DNA from: OM182 bacterium MED-G28
GTDB taxonomy: Bacteria > Pseudomonadota > Gammaproteobacteria > Pseudomonadales > Pseudohongiellaceae
DNA length: 64,000 nt
Direction: 5' to 3'
Assembly (NCBI GenBank): GCA_002457215.1
Contig: NTJZ01000003.1
Coordinates: 62,001 to 126,000, forward strand
Below, piece by piece: positions 22,165-31,233 of the stretch. Under the pieces are notes generated by a model. The model saw nothing but the letters and a program-made list of their open reading frames with translations. It was not told the origin of the DNA and made no database searches. Each line of letters opens with the position of its first letter. The stretch's first letter is position 1. A program made the translations under genes and the position numbers.

Positions 22165-22193
22165 TTGCTTTTTGAGGGGTGTTTTGGTATAAA
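22165..22193 (+). promoter_or_regulatory. Sigma-70-type promoter for rpmB-rpmG
   Basis: TTGCTT at 22165-22170 and TATAAA at 22188-22193 are separated by exactly 17 bases, a near-consensus sigma-70 promoter about 80 bases before the rpmB ATG. It gives the ribosomal protein genes their own transcription start downstream of the dead radC. Confidence 0.7.
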
Positions 22194-22271
22194 ACGCAGC
22201 TCTTTTTTGCCCGGGATAGATTTCGTTAATTGCTCCCAGGTTTAAGCAATTCGAAAGTACGAGGCAGGAAA

Positions 22272-22508
22272 ATGTCTAGGGTTTGTATGGTAACCGGCAA
22301 AAAGCCTGTTACAGGAAATAATGTTTCACACGCGAACAATAGGACGCGTCGTAGATTTTCGCCAAATATTCATTCTCATCGTTTTTGGGTGGAATCCGAG
22401 AAACGCTTTGTAAAATTGCGCCTATCCACAAAGGGGATGCGTATCATCGACAAATTAGGGATTGACGCTGTGCTAGCAGATATCCGGGCTAAAGGCGCTC
22501 AAGTCTAA
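22272..22508 (+). CDS. rpmB: 50S ribosomal protein L28
   Basis: 78 residues from ATG 22272: [23 protein letters not shown] is the invariant L28 N-terminus, followed by RTRRRF and [17 protein letters not shown] longer open frame back to 22230 is not supported by the family. AGGCAGGAAA provides the ribosome-binding site. Co-transcribed with rpmG 20 bases downstream. Confidence 0.98.
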   Translation: MSRVCMVTGKKPVTGNNVSHANNRTRRRFSPNIHSHRFWVESEKRFVKLRLSTKGMRIIDKLGIDAVLADIRAKGAQV

Positions 22509-22528
22509 GAGATAGTAGGTAGCAAGCA

Positions 22529-22684
22529 ATGAGAGATAAAATTAAATTGGTATCGAGCGCTGGCACAGGCCATTACTACACCACAGACAAAAATAAGCGC
22601 ACCACGCCAGACAAAATGGAAATCAAGAAATACGACCCAGTAGTTCGTAAGCATGTTGTCTACAAAGAATCCAAGATTAAATAG
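22529..22684 (+). CDS. rpmG: 50S ribosomal protein L33
   Basis: A 51-residue gene: [20 protein letters not shown], then [16 protein letters not shown] and [14 protein letters not shown], the normal L33 sequence. This is the Cys-free form of L33, which does not bind zinc. It follows rpmB as in most bacteria and ends just before a strong terminator. Confidence 0.97.
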   Translation: MRDKIKLVSSAGTGHYYTTDKNKRTTPDKMEIKKYDPVVRKHVVYKESKIK

Positions 22685-22702
22685 TTTGAAGTAATTCAAT
22701 AA

Positions 22703-22735
22703 AAAAGCCGGTATTTCTAAGATACCGGCTTTTTT
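22703..22735. terminator. Rho-independent terminator after rpmG (bidirectional)
   Basis: AAAAAGCCGGTAT, a seven-base loop and ATACCGGCTTTTT form a long stem with A-run and T-run on either side, so it can end rpmBG on the plus strand and the RAYT-like gene on the minus strand. Confidence 0.9.
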
Positions 22736-22762
22736 ATTGTGTAGCGTTTTTAGAGGGACTAT

Positions 22763-23731
22763 TTATTTGCCTTTGCTCAAGCGTCTGGTGAGCTTTTCGG
22801 CAATGGCTAATACTTCTGGATCTTCCTCAAACTCATTTTTAAGCTTTCCTACCGTAGTAGAAACTGTTCCATAACGTTTTAACTTAAACAGTTTTGCAAT
22901 CGACTGCAGAGTAACCGCCGACAATTCCTGACAAAGGTACATCGCGACCCAGCGAGGGACATTCTTAGAGCCCGGGCCACGGGCAGCTTTGTAAATACTA
23001 GCTTCGGAAACTTTAAACTGCTTCGCTACTGCTGAAATAATTTGTTTGCATGATGGTCTCCACTTAGCATTCGCACCACGAGATACCCCTCGCACTGCAG
23101 TCGCAGATTTTTTTCGTTGCGCGCTTTTCTTGAATTTGGTATCGCCCATGACCGAGGAAAGATTTTTCTTTCCATAAAAATGCGCTAATTCATCATCAAC
23201 TCCAGCAGCGATATATTTTTTGTACGTCGCGCCCCGCTTAGCATGAGCAACCCTAAGCTGCTTAAGTGTATCGTTACGGTTAAACCAGCTTGCGGGCTGC
23301 GCTTTCCGAGTAAAGTATGTATAGCTACTATAAGGATAGTGATTCAAATCCGAGGATTTAACTTTTGAATGAATGTAACGAGAAAGTGGCAACAAATACT
23401 TTTCAGGCTGGACTAAAACGGCCTTATACCTACCCCTAAACAATGAGCCTTCACTTCGCTTCATTCGCTGGTATTGTTGAGTATACAAACCATCAACCTG
23501 GCGCATGAAGCGTGATAAGTTTGCTTCAGGAGTTTTAACTACTAAGTGATACTGATCTCGCAGCAAACAAAACGCATGAACTTCAACGTTTAGTCTAGAG
23601 CAGGTTTCACCTAAGCCTTCAAGAAAGGCATCGTAATATTTAGCTGAAGGAAATACACGCCTATTATCCAAGCTGTAATTAGAAACGTGATAAACGGCAT
23701 CTGGGAATTCAATTCGAAGAGGTCTGGCCAT
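22763..23731 (-). CDS. RAYT-like Y1 transposase-family protein with altered HUH motif and DnaA-like C-terminal domain
   Basis: 322 residues. The start MARPLRIEFPDAVYHV is that of REP-associated tyrosine transposases (TnpA_REP). In place of the usual N-H-x-H of the HUH site it has D-Q-Y-H at residues 59-62, so the first metal His is Gln. The Tyr region LYTQQYQR (83-87) and SLFRGRYKAVLV remain. Residues 225-300 (PSCKQIISAVAKQFKVSE ... PRWVAMYLCQEL ... YGTVSTTVGKL) resemble the DnaA domain IV helix-turn-helix, as in a subset of RAYTs. Loss of a metal ligand suggests DNA binding without cleavage, or a domesticated role. No clear flanking REP hairpins or insertion-sequence ends were seen. Confidence 0.85.
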   Translation of the reverse strand: MARPLRIEFPDAVYHVSNYSLDNRRVFPSAKYYDAFLEGLGETCSRLNVEVHAFCLLRDQYHLVVKTPEANLSRFMRQVDGLYTQQYQRMKRSEGSLFRGRYKAVLVQPEKYLLPLSRYIHSKVKSSDLNHYPYSSYTYFTRKAQPASWFNRNDTLKQLRVAHAKRGATYKKYIAAGVDDELAHFYGKKNLSSVMGDTKFKKSAQRKKSATAVRGVSRGANAKWRPSCKQIISAVAKQFKVSEASIYKAARGPGSKNVPRWVAMYLCQELSAVTLQSIAKLFKLKRYGTVSTTVGKLKNEFEEDPEVLAIAEKLTRRLSKGK

Positions 23732-23966
23732 CTTTTTTCTCTATTAATTTTTAGTGTATAGAATTATAGCTGACACTATATAAGTGCTATAAGTATAACT
23801 AACGCAATTAGGGGGGCACGTCAACTCAATTAAGGTTGATGGTTTTTAAATTATTTTAAACCGAAAGTTAGAGAGTGAATTCAAAAATTGTGTCACTGCG
23901 AATGCAATTAGTTTTAATGATTATTTGGTGACTAATTAAAGGACGTTTGACCCCTTTTAATAAATA

Positions 23967-24929
23967 TTATGAAGGCGATTTTGCAATAATCACAACTCTC
24001 TTTGGTGCTGGCAACCCCTCGATTGTTTTCGAAGTGTCGACTATATCAATAGCGTCTTTAAGTGACTCAAATGGCATCCATTCAGTTTTACGTTGTTCTT
24101 TGGTTGTTGTAATTGATTTGTTAATTATTCTTACATTTTTAAAGCCACATCGAGTCAACCAATTTTCTAATGTACCAATGCTGGGAATAAACCATATATT
24201 CGACATGCGAGCATATTTTTTCTGGGGAGTGAGTGAATAACCGGCAGGACCGTCAACATACAGAGTTTCAAGCACCAGCTCGCCACCAGGCTTCAGGCAT
24301 TGTTTGCACTGTTGCAGGTGATCAATAGGCGAGCGACGGTGATATATAATGCCCATCGAAAAAACAACATCGAACCCATGCAGAGACCGAGGAAATTGCT
24401 CTAATCCACAGGGAAGTGCATAAATCGGCAAATTGGGCGCGAAATGCTTTAAAGCCCAGAACTGAGCAACATAGGCTAGGTGAGGGTCTATTCCGATCAC
24501 AAATTCAGGCTTTTGGTCCAACATGCGAAACCCGTAGTAAGCATTTCCGCAGCCTATATCCAGAATCTTTTTACCTTCCAAGGAAGGCAGCGCTTCTGTA
24601 AGCCGGGCCCATTTCAGGTTTGAAAGCCATTCTGAATCAATGGGGATTCCGCACACATTGAAAGGGCCTTTGCGCCATGGAATCATTTCTTGCAGCAAAG
24701 ATTTAATTACAGCATGTTTTTCGGGGTCTAAATCGTTATTGGCTCCAAACTTGACGATATCGCCAAGCTGAACAGAAGTAATATTTACCGCTGGAAATTT
24801 TCCTAGTAGTTCTCGCCACCTTGGAAAATCCCCGTATTTTAGTTGATCGAGATAATCCGTTTCAGTGAAGCCTGTTAGCGGCTCTAATTTGGTTTCGGTG
24901 ATTAGGTCCTTGAGGGCGCTGTAGTCCAT
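23967..24929 (-). CDS. cmoB: tRNA U34 carboxymethyltransferase
   Basis: 320 residues, full length. Recognisable segments are WRKGPFNVCGIPIDSEWLS, the SAM-like loop LDIGCGNAYYGFRM, GIDPHLAYVAQFWA and FSMGIIYHRRSPIDHL. CmoB transfers a carboxymethyl group from carboxy-SAM to 5-hydroxyuridine at position 34 of tRNA to give cmo5U. It sits 9 bases after cmoA, which makes its cofactor. Confidence 0.97.
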   Translation of the reverse strand: MDYSALKDLITETKLEPLTGFTETDYLDQLKYGDFPRWRELLGKFPAVNITSVQLGDIVKFGANNDLDPEKHAVIKSLLQEMIPWRKGPFNVCGIPIDSEWLSNLKWARLTEALPSLEGKKILDIGCGNAYYGFRMLDQKPEFVIGIDPHLAYVAQFWALKHFAPNLPIYALPCGLEQFPRSLHGFDVVFSMGIIYHRRSPIDHLQQCKQCLKPGGELVLETLYVDGPAGYSLTPQKKYARMSNIWFIPSIGTLENWLTRCGFKNVRIINKSITTTKEQRKTEWMPFESLKDAIDIVDTSKTIEGLPAPKRVVIIAKSPS

Positions 24930-24938
24930 AAATAGTGA

Positions 24939-25679
24939 TTACTTTATTGCGATCATTGAAGCGAAATTTAAACTCTGAAACCAAACTTCAAACGAGCTAA
25001 AACCTGTTTGTAAAATTCGCGCTCTATGCGAGTCGAGAGTTTCAGGAATGAGGACATTTTCTAAAGCGGATCTTTTTTGGCTAATTTCTAACTTGCTGTA
25101 ACCCATATTCTCTTTGAATTGATGATATAGCTCTATAATCAACTCGTTGAGATGATTATCTGGCGAAATAATTTTTTCTGATATGATAAGAACTCCCCCG
25201 CTATTCATGCCCTTGAAAACTTTCTCGATTAGTGCCGCTCTGTCTGCAAGTGGGACGAACTGCAGTGTAAAATTTAGAATTACCACAGAGGCATTTTCTA
25301 TTTGCGCTACCTGAATGTTTTCGCAGCGACTTTCAATGCAGTAATGTGCTCCTTCGAATTTCTGTTGCTTAGTAACCAATCTTTCTAGCATGGCAATAGA
25401 GTTATCAATAGCGATTATTGAACACCCTTGATCTTTCAATCGCTCGAATACTGAGAAGGTTGCTCCTCCCAAGCTGCAACCAAGATCGTAAATGATTGAA
25501 TCCTTCCGATAGTAACGCTCTGCTAATACTCCGATCATGGCGATGATGGTGCTATAGCCCGGCACTGATCTGTTAATCATATCTTCGAAGACGCCAGCAA
25601 CTTTTTCATCAAAAATGAAATCTCCCGGCAGCATGTTTTTCGCAAAGATGTGGTCTTTAGCTTGGGGTTTCTTTGTCAT
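24939..25679 (-). CDS. cmoA: Carboxy-S-adenosyl-L-methionine synthase
   Basis: 246 residues. Early DHIFAKNMLPGDFIFDEKVAG-type sequence, the SAM loop YDLGCSLGGATFSV, and NFTLQFVPLADR are CmoA hallmarks. It makes carboxy-SAM from SAM and prephenate for CmoB. First gene of the cmoA-cmoB pair; its 5' end faces the methyltransferase gene at 25842 across a 160-base AT-rich gap that may hold divergent promoters. Confidence 0.96.
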   Translation of the reverse strand: MTKKPQAKDHIFAKNMLPGDFIFDEKVAGVFEDMINRSVPGYSTIIAMIGVLAERYYRKDSIIYDLGCSLGGATFSVFERLKDQGCSIIAIDNSIAMLERLVTKQQKFEGAHYCIESRCENIQVAQIENASVVILNFTLQFVPLADRAALIEKVFKGMNSGGVLIISEKIISPDNHLNELIIELYHQFKENMGYSKLEISQKRSALENVLIPETLDSHRARILQTGFSSFEVWFQSLNFASMIAIK

Positions 25680-25841
25680 GTAGAGTAAAAAATAAGAAGT
25701 TAATCATGGTGTTTACATAAATGTTGCTTTATGTGCAGTAACTGAAAGATATTTCTCCTAAAGATATTGTGCACTGAAAAAGATTCACTTATTTTACGCA
25801 TTGCTTTAGCTGCAGTCTTTCTGCTTATTATCCGGTAATCT

Positions 25842-26411
25842 ATGCCACATTCAATCGCCAGCGCTTCAGAGCTATTGGTTAAAAATTTGCCTCTGATTAA
25901 AAACTCGATCAGAGGTAATGGTGTACTTGATTTAGCCTGCGGCAAAGGTAGAAACGGTCTATATTTACTTCAAAATAGCATCCCAGTGATGTTTGTAGAC
26001 AAGGATGAAGTAGCAATAGAAAGCGTTGCCCAGTCTATTAAATGCTTAAAACAAGAGAATTTAAATAATAAAAATTCCATGGCAGGTGCGAAATGTTGGA
26101 AATTGGACTTAGAGCGGGTTGAAGCAAGCCCGTTACGGGGTCATTGCTTTGATATAGTGCTCGTGTTCAATTACTTACATCGTCCATTAATGCCCGAAAT
26201 AAAACAAATAATTCCTAAAGCGGGGCTTATTTTTTACGAGACATTCACAGTGCAACAGCCGAAATACGGGAGACCAACCAATCCAGATTACCTTCTTAGG
26301 AAGAACGAACTTCTGGAAGTATTTAATGATTGGGAAGTAATTAATTATTTTGAAGGCTTAAAAAGCTCTCCTGATAGAGCGATTGCGAGCCTCATCGCAA
26401 GGAAAAAATAA
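25842..26411 (+). CDS. Small class I SAM-dependent methyltransferase (TehB-like)
   Basis: 189 residues. The SAM-binding loop VLDLACGKGRNGLYLL is clear, followed by an acidic FVDKDEVAIE (motif II) and LVFNYLHRPLMPEI (motif IV region). A C-terminal ETFTVQQPKYGRPTNPDYLLRKNEL is typical of the small TehB/UbiE-like group whose substrates are mostly unknown. It is followed 6 bases later by the YgjP-like gene, suggesting an operon. Confidence 0.85.
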   Translation: MPHSIASASELLVKNLPLIKNSIRGNGVLDLACGKGRNGLYLLQNSIPVMFVDKDEVAIESVAQSIKCLKQENLNNKNSMAGAKCWKLDLERVEASPLRGHCFDIVLVFNYLHRPLMPEIKQIIPKAGLIFYETFTVQQPKYGRPTNPDYLLRKNELLEVFNDWEVINYFEGLKSSPDRAIASLIARKK

Positions 26412-26417
26412 GCCAAA

Positions 26418-27152
26418 ATGGCAAGATCAAAGGTTGTCCCTTTAAATATTGGCGTTGGAACGACGAAAATTAGCGAGCCGCTTCAATGCGAAGTGTTGCG
26501 GAGCAAGCGCAAAACCCTGGCTCTCTACATCAAAAAGCAAAAAGTAGTGGTACGTTGTCCAATTCGAGCCTCTACAGCTGAAGTTAACGAATTCATTGGA
26601 AATAATCATGATTGGATTCAGGAACGCTTGCACGAAGAAAGACTCTTGGAACAGGAAATTCTCAGAATTGAGAAAGGTGCCACAATCTTCTATCGCGCCC
26701 GGGAACTTACAATTGTATTTAAAGAAGGACGTAAAAAGCGAATACTGGTTAATGGTGATAAGTTCATTATTCAAGGGCATAAGCTCAATGCCGCTAAGGC
26801 AAAAATTCAAGTGGAAGAATATCTAATTGACAAAGCCAGTGAGTACATTTTGCCTCGAGCCAGAGGCTTGGCCCAAGTTATCGGAGTTGACCAGAAAATC
26901 ACTGAAATAAAACTAAGAAAAACGAAATCAAAGTGGGGCCACTGCACTTCTCAAGGAATTATTCAGTACAATTGGTTAATTATGCTAGCTCCTTATAGCA
27001 TCATCGACTACATGATTACCCATGAAGTCTGTCATTTGATTCACATGGATCACTCACGACGATTCTGGAACTTAGTTGAATCTATTTGTCCAAATTATGA
27101 GGACTACATCCAGTGGTTAAAAGACCACGAGCATCGATTCTGGTTTGATTAA
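26418..27152 (+). CDS. YgjP-like/DUF45 metallopeptidase-family protein
   Basis: 244 residues. The C-terminal zinc motif HEVCHLIHMDHSRRFW (starting near residue 202) and the KSKWGHCTSQGIIQYNWLIMLAP segment define the YgjP/SprT-like family (DUF45). The N-terminal half is a beta-rich, basic region. The family is predicted to be zinc-dependent proteases; a physiological substrate is not known. Converges on trmB with only three bases between stop codons. Confidence 0.88.
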   Translation: MARSKVVPLNIGVGTTKISEPLQCEVLRSKRKTLALYIKKQKVVVRCPIRASTAEVNEFIGNNHDWIQERLHEERLLEQEILRIEKGATIFYRARELTIVFKEGRKKRILVNGDKFIIQGHKLNAAKAKIQVEEYLIDKASEYILPRARGLAQVIGVDQKITEIKLRKTKSKWGHCTSQGIIQYNWLIMLAPYSIIDYMITHEVCHLIHMDHSRRFWNLVESICPNYEDYIQWLKDHEHRFWFD

Positions 27153-27155
27153 GCA

Positions 27156-27866
27156 CTAAGCGACAGATTTACGATATAAAAGATCCCATACCCCATGCCC
27201 GAGGCGTTCGCCTCGGGCTTCAAACTTTGTCCGTGGTCTTTCAGGGCTTTGCGAATAATTTCCCGCTCCATTTTGGTTTTGTAAGCTAGCGTTAGCTTCA
27301 AGGACTTCCATCATATGCTCCGCATAGGGCTGCCAGTCAGTCGCCAAATGAAGAAGCCCATCTGGTTGCAATTTGGTGGACAGCTTTTCAATAAACTCAG
27401 GTTGGACCAAGCGCCGTTTATTGTGACGTTTCTTAGGCCAGGGGTCTGGGAAAAGCATAAGAATACGTTCGATGGTGCTATCAGGTATGTTTTCGTCGAT
27501 TACCTCTTTCGCGTCTTGGCAAATCAATTTCAAATTTTTTATCCCCAGGTTTTCTATTTCATGAAGTACTTTGCCGATGCCAGGTCTGTGAACTTCTATA
27601 CCGAGAAAATTTTTTTCGGGCGCTTGCTGCGCCATAGTTAACAAAGAAGACCCCATTCCAAAGCCGATTTCCAAGCTCACGGGGGCAATCTGTGGAAATA
27701 GAGAATTAAGATCTAAGGGCTGAGGTAAAAATTCAACAACATAGTCAGCCCAATAGGATGTAATAGCTTTGCGCTGAGACTCTGTCAGCCGCCCAGAGCG
27801 AATAACGTAGCTACGAACGGGGCGGCGATATTTGTTGTCGGAAGAATTCGAAGCCATCAGGCTCAC
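27156..27866 (-). CDS. trmB: tRNA (guanine-N7-)-methyltransferase
   Basis: 236 residues. Signature segments are LEIGFGMGSSLLTMAQ, FLGIEVHRPGIG, and ILMLFPDPWPKKRHNKRRLVQ, the last being the catalytic/tRNA-binding PDPWPKxRHxKRR motif. It methylates G46 in tRNA. M4 is an alternative start (MASNSSDN). The 3' end nearly abuts the YgjP-like gene. Confidence 0.97.
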   Translation of the reverse strand: MSLMASNSSDNKYRRPVRSYVIRSGRLTESQRKAITSYWADYVVEFLPQPLDLNSLFPQIAPVSLEIGFGMGSSLLTMAQQAPEKNFLGIEVHRPGIGKVLHEIENLGIKNLKLICQDAKEVIDENIPDSTIERILMLFPDPWPKKRHNKRRLVQPEFIEKLSTKLQPDGLLHLATDWQPYAEHMMEVLEANASLQNQNGAGNYSQSPERPRTKFEARGERLGHGVWDLLYRKSVA

Positions 27867-27955
27867 CGTGGATATCTTTAGAGTTTTTTAACTATTCTAG
27901 AAAATGTTTCATCACTTGCGGATTATCTTTACTGATGACAGCCATGGGAAAGACC

Positions 27956-28339
27956 TTAAGGGTTAACTTTTAGCTTAAAGGCACAGCGTAACAAGCTTGC
28001 CCAAGCAGCGAGAAAGAATACTCCACCTATTGGCGTTATAGCCCCCAACCAACGAAACTCAGATAGCACAAGTGTATATAGGCTCCCGGAGAAGAAGAGT
28101 ATACCTAGCAAAAAAAGAAAGCCGCTTAGTCTGAGTAATTTTTCTTTGGGGAATTGAATTGCCAGCGCTGCTGTTCCGATTAGCGCGAGTGAGTGATACA
28201 TATGGTATTCGACTCCAGTTTGAAATGTGTCCAGCGAGTCTTCAGTTAACATTTGTTCCAGACCATGGGCACCAAAAGCGCCGAGACTGACAGCGATAAA
28301 TCCGTTTGCGGCGGCAAGTATTAGTAAGAGTTTCGGCAT
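27956..28339 (-). CDS. ygdD: DUF423 inner-membrane protein (YgdD-like)
   Basis: 127 residues from ATG 28339 (MPKLLLILAAANGFIAVSLGAFGAHGLEQML), which is the DUF423 N-terminus; upstream in-frame ATG 28363 and TTG 28369 would overlap the T-run of the rpoH terminator. Four hydrophobic helices are predicted. YHMYHSLALIG and LFFLGILFFSGSLYTL are family landmarks. Function unknown. It lies downstream of rpoH but behind a strong terminator. Confidence 0.85.
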   Translation of the reverse strand: MPKLLLILAAANGFIAVSLGAFGAHGLEQMLTEDSLDTFQTGVEYHMYHSLALIGTAALAIQFPKEKLLRLSGFLFLLGILFFSGSLYTLVLSEFRWLGAITPIGGVFFLAAWASLLRCAFKLKVNP

Positions 28340-28367
28340 AACTAGGCATTGTAGGTAATTCATTGAC

Positions 28368-28398
28368 AAAAAAAAGCCGCGACCTTTGCGCGGCTTTT
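28368..28398 (-). terminator. Rho-independent terminator after rpoH
   Basis: On the minus strand AAAAGCCGCG, a seven-base loop and CGCGGCTTTTTTTT form a GC-rich stem ending in a long T-run, 18 bases after the rpoH stop. Confidence 0.88.
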
Positions 28399-28415
28399 GT
28401 ATTCTTAATTCACTC

Positions 28416-29276
28416 TCATGCTGTCATGTGAGCCTTAATCTTGTTCATTGCATTCTTTTCTAATTGACGAATGCGTTCAGCCGACACTCCGTATTTTCCA
28501 GCCAGATCGTGCAGAGTTGATTTTTCATCCCCTAACCATCGGCTTTTAAGAATATCTTGGCTACGCTCATCAAGCGTATTCATTGCTAAACTTAAGCTAT
28601 GATTAGTAACCTTCTCCCACTGAGCATCTTCTATATTAGCTGATATATCAGAACCTTGGTCTTCCAGATAGTAAGCTGGAGCGCGATAAATTGCCTCATC
28701 ATCACTGTCTAGTTCGGCATCGAAAGAAGTGTCGTAAGAACTCATACGTCCCTCCATCTGCCGAACTACTTTGGCATCTACACCTAGATCTTCGGCAACC
28801 GCTTCTGCTTCAGCATTGTTTAACCAACCAAGGCGCTTCTTAGAGCTACGCAAATTAAAGAAAAGTTTCCTTTGAGCTTTGGTAGTTGCAATTTTTACTA
28901 TGCGCCAGTTGCGTAAAATATACTCGTGCATCTCTGCTTTAATCCAGTGGACTGCAAAAGATACAAGACGCACACCGACTTCTGGATTAAAGCGCTTAAC
29001 AGCCTTCATCAACCCAACATTACCTTCCTGAATCAGGTCAGCTTGAGAGAGTCCATAGCCGGAGTAAGTTTTGGCCATGTGCACAACAAAGCGCAAGTGA
29101 GCCATTACTAATTGGCGAGCAGCATCGACATCATCATCGTAGTAGTACTGTTTAGCAAGCTCTCTTTCCAGCTCAGGAGTCAGCATAGCAATGCTGTTAA
29201 CAGACGAAATGTACGCTGTTAAATCGCGACCCGGAGTGGTTGGACCTATAGCTTGTAAATTCTTTCCAGTGCTCAT
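28416..29276 (-). CDS. rpoH: RNA polymerase sigma-32 (heat-shock) factor
   Basis: 286 residues. Region 2 reads [28 protein letters not shown] in the sequence (conserved core [12 protein letters not shown]), the RpoH box QRKLFFNLR is present, and region 4 ends with [17 protein letters not shown]. It directs heat-shock transcription. Immediately downstream of ftsYEX on the same strand, the standard gammaproteobacterial arrangement, and terminated by the hairpin at 28368-28398. Confidence 0.97.
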   Translation of the reverse strand: MSTGKNLQAIGPTTPGRDLTAYISSVNSIAMLTPELERELAKQYYYDDDVDAARQLVMAHLRFVVHMAKTYSGYGLSQADLIQEGNVGLMKAVKRFNPEVGVRLVSFAVHWIKAEMHEYILRNWRIVKIATTKAQRKLFFNLRSSKKRLGWLNNAEAEAVAEDLGVDAKVVRQMEGRMSSYDTSFDAELDSDDEAIYRAPAYYLEDQGSDISANIEDAQWEKVTNHSLSLAMNTLDERSQDILKSRWLGDEKSTLHDLAGKYGVSAERIRQLEKNAMNKIKAHMTA

Positions 29277-29578
29277 ATCTTTGTCTATAGCTGCTTTAGC
29301 TAAACCTCGATTTTTTTAACGCTTTACCAGTTTGATGCATTTTATAAGGCCCATTTTAGCACTTTGTTGCTAATTTCGCCATTTATCGGTCAATGCTTAT
29401 GCCCGGATTTAGTGGGCTATGGGAATCTTTCCCGGAGCTCTGAGTATGGCGCGAGTGCCTGCAGAAATCTTTTCTCTCCGCTGCCCTATAGATTGGGGCA
29501 CCAAATTCGCTTTTCAAGTCGAAATATTAACGTGGGAAGCGCATTTTCCAGTATTGAGAAAAATTGTAAAGCCCCAGA
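29277..29578. other. Intergenic region between ftsX and rpoH (rpoH promoter/leader)
   Basis: About 300 bases without a convincing gene. A TATAAA on the minus strand (29341-29346) could be a -10 element for rpoH, but no good -35 was seen. The rpoH mRNA leader, which in E. coli acts as an RNA thermometer together with early coding sequence, would lie here. No ftsX terminator was recognised. Confidence 0.4.
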
Positions 29579-30532
29579 TCACGTAATTATCGCATTAACA
29601 TATCGATATGCGGAGATGATAGCTGCAAGCCAGCCAATTGATGCACCGCTGAAAGCTAGTGTAATTAGCATGGCAGGGGCGAGCAATGGCAAGGTAAAAC
29701 TACTGTCGTAAAGACTAAAGATTTCATTCAAGGGATCACGGAAGCTCAGGAATATCAATGCCTGCAGCAGGCTGGCAAGAAGTCCACCCAGCAAACCATA
29801 GAATAACCCTGTGTAGAGAAAAGGCCTGGCTATATAGCTGTGGGTACCACCAAACAGTTTTATGATTTTAATTTCGTCTCTGCGGTTTTCAATATGCGAG
29901 CGCACTGTATTTCCGATGATAAAACAAAGGCTCAGCAGGACTATAAGCCCCAAAACCCGGGCCGCAAGTCCGATTAGTTCGGAAATTGCGGCGAGCCTTC
30001 TTAACCACAAACTATCAACTTGAACCAGTTCAACTTCTGGCATTTGATCTAGACTCGCCGCTAGCTGGTCTAGGCCCGCCAGCCCAGCAAGATTAGGGGT
30101 AATTACAATACTCGCTGGCAATGGATTAGCGTCGAAGTCCGCCACAATTTGAGAAAACCCAGCGGCATCGCTGAAGCTTAGTAAAGCCTCTTCATTTGAT
30201 ATGAAATCCACGCTATCTATGACACTACTAGTTAGTAAGTTATTACTAACTTGTAATGCTTGGGTGTCACTTGTGTCTCTAGTAAGGTACAAAACGATGC
30301 GCGCATTATTTTGAAACTCACCTAGTAGTGCTGTGATGTTAGTGTTGAAGGCAAAAAGCAGAGAAGGCAGAAGCAATGCGGCTGCGATTACAATTACGGT
30401 CATCGTACTTGAAAGGGGTGAGAAAAACATGCGAGTTAAGCTTTTTAGGGCATCTTTTCGATGACTTCGCAACAGCTTTATGAAGTTTGATGGATTTTCG
30501 TGACGTCTTTTGCTCGAAGCCTTGTCGCTCAA
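29579..30532 (-). CDS. ftsX: Cell division ABC transporter permease FtsX
   Basis: 317 residues. Four membrane helices flank a periplasmic loop: TVIVIAAALLLPSLLFAF near residue 50, then three C-terminal ones. A basic cytoplasmic N-terminus, FDANPLPASIVITP in the periplasmic part and NRRDEIKIIKLFGGTHSYIARPFLY before TM3 are typical. With FtsE it controls septal peptidoglycan hydrolases through EnvC. The start overlaps the ftsE stop (ATGA). Confidence 0.95.
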   Translation of the reverse strand: MSDKASSKRRHENPSNFIKLLRSHRKDALKSLTRMFFSPLSSTMTVIVIAAALLLPSLLFAFNTNITALLGEFQNNARIVLYLTRDTSDTQALQVSNNLLTSSVIDSVDFISNEEALLSFSDAAGFSQIVADFDANPLPASIVITPNLAGLAGLDQLAASLDQMPEVELVQVDSLWLRRLAAISELIGLAARVLGLIVLLSLCFIIGNTVRSHIENRRDEIKIIKLFGGTHSYIARPFLYTGLFYGLLGGLLASLLQALIFLSFRDPLNEIFSLYDSSFTLPLLAPAMLITLAFSGASIGWLAAIISAYRYVNAIIT

Positions 30533-31206
30533 GATAGTTCTCCAAGTCCTGTGTCGTCTATCAGTGTGCCCCCTTTTAGAATCAGCGTCCTGTACTCCAT
30601 GCGATTAATTAGAGAGATATCATGGCTGGCAATCAGAAGGCTTACACCTACATTTTTAAATTGCTCGAAAACCTCCATAGTCTCCATAGAAAGCTCCGGG
30701 TCTAAATTCCCCGTTGGCTCATCCGCCAGGATAATGCTTGGTCTGTTAACTACAGCTCGGGCTATCCCAACTCTTTGCTGTTCTCCGCCAGAAAGTGCAG
30801 CTGGGAATTGTTTCTCCTTGCTGAGTAAGCCCACCTTGTCCAAAGCAGCACGTACGCGCCGCAGCGCATCTCTTCTACTGAAGCCGCTGATGTCGAGGGG
30901 TAGAGCGACATTATCTGCGACACTGCGATCATTCAGTAATTGATGATCCTGAAATACCATGCCAATACGTCGGCGGAAAGAGGGTATTTCACGTCTAGGA
31001 ATGTGATTTAGGTCCGTGCCATTCACAACCACATTTCCAGAGGAACATTTTTCTGTTGCCAAGATCAACTTTAACAAGGTGCTTTTGCCTGCACCAGAGT
31101 GACCCGTGACGAAAGCCATTTGTCCTTTTGCAATTTCGAAAGATACGCCCGCCAAAGCGTATTGCCCAGAGATATACTGCTTAGAGACTTTATCAAAGCT
31201 AATCAC
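30529..31206 (-). CDS. ftsE: Cell division ATP-binding protein FtsE
   Basis: 225 residues. Walker A GHSGAGKST, Q-loop VFQDHQLL, signature LSGGEQQRVGIARA, Walker B ILADEPTGNLD and the H-loop ASHD are complete, so it should hydrolyse ATP. Partner of FtsX in the divisome. It lies 27 bases after ftsY and overlaps ftsX by four bases. Confidence 0.97.
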   Translation of the reverse strand: MISFDKVSKQYISGQYALAGVSFEIAKGQMAFVTGHSGAGKSTLLKLILATEKCSSGNVVVNGTDLNHIPRREIPSFRRRIGMVFQDHQLLNDRSVADNVALPLDISGFSRRDALRRVRAALDKVGLLSKEKQFPAALSGGEQQRVGIARAVVNRPSIILADEPTGNLDPELSMETMEVFEQFKNVGVSLLIASHDISLINRMEYRTLILKGGTLIDDTGLGELS

Positions 31207-31233
31207 AGTCAGATTTGATCTTGGTGCACACTG

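Noticed and set aside
25700-25945. Minus-strand frame across the cmoA-methyltransferase gap
   Set aside because: Overlaps the start of the real methyltransferase gene; no family features.
30500-30943. Open frame on plus strand opposite ftsE
   Set aside because: It lies antisense to the complete FtsE gene, has a Ser/Arg-rich composition typical of a shadow frame, and lacks a ribosome-binding site.
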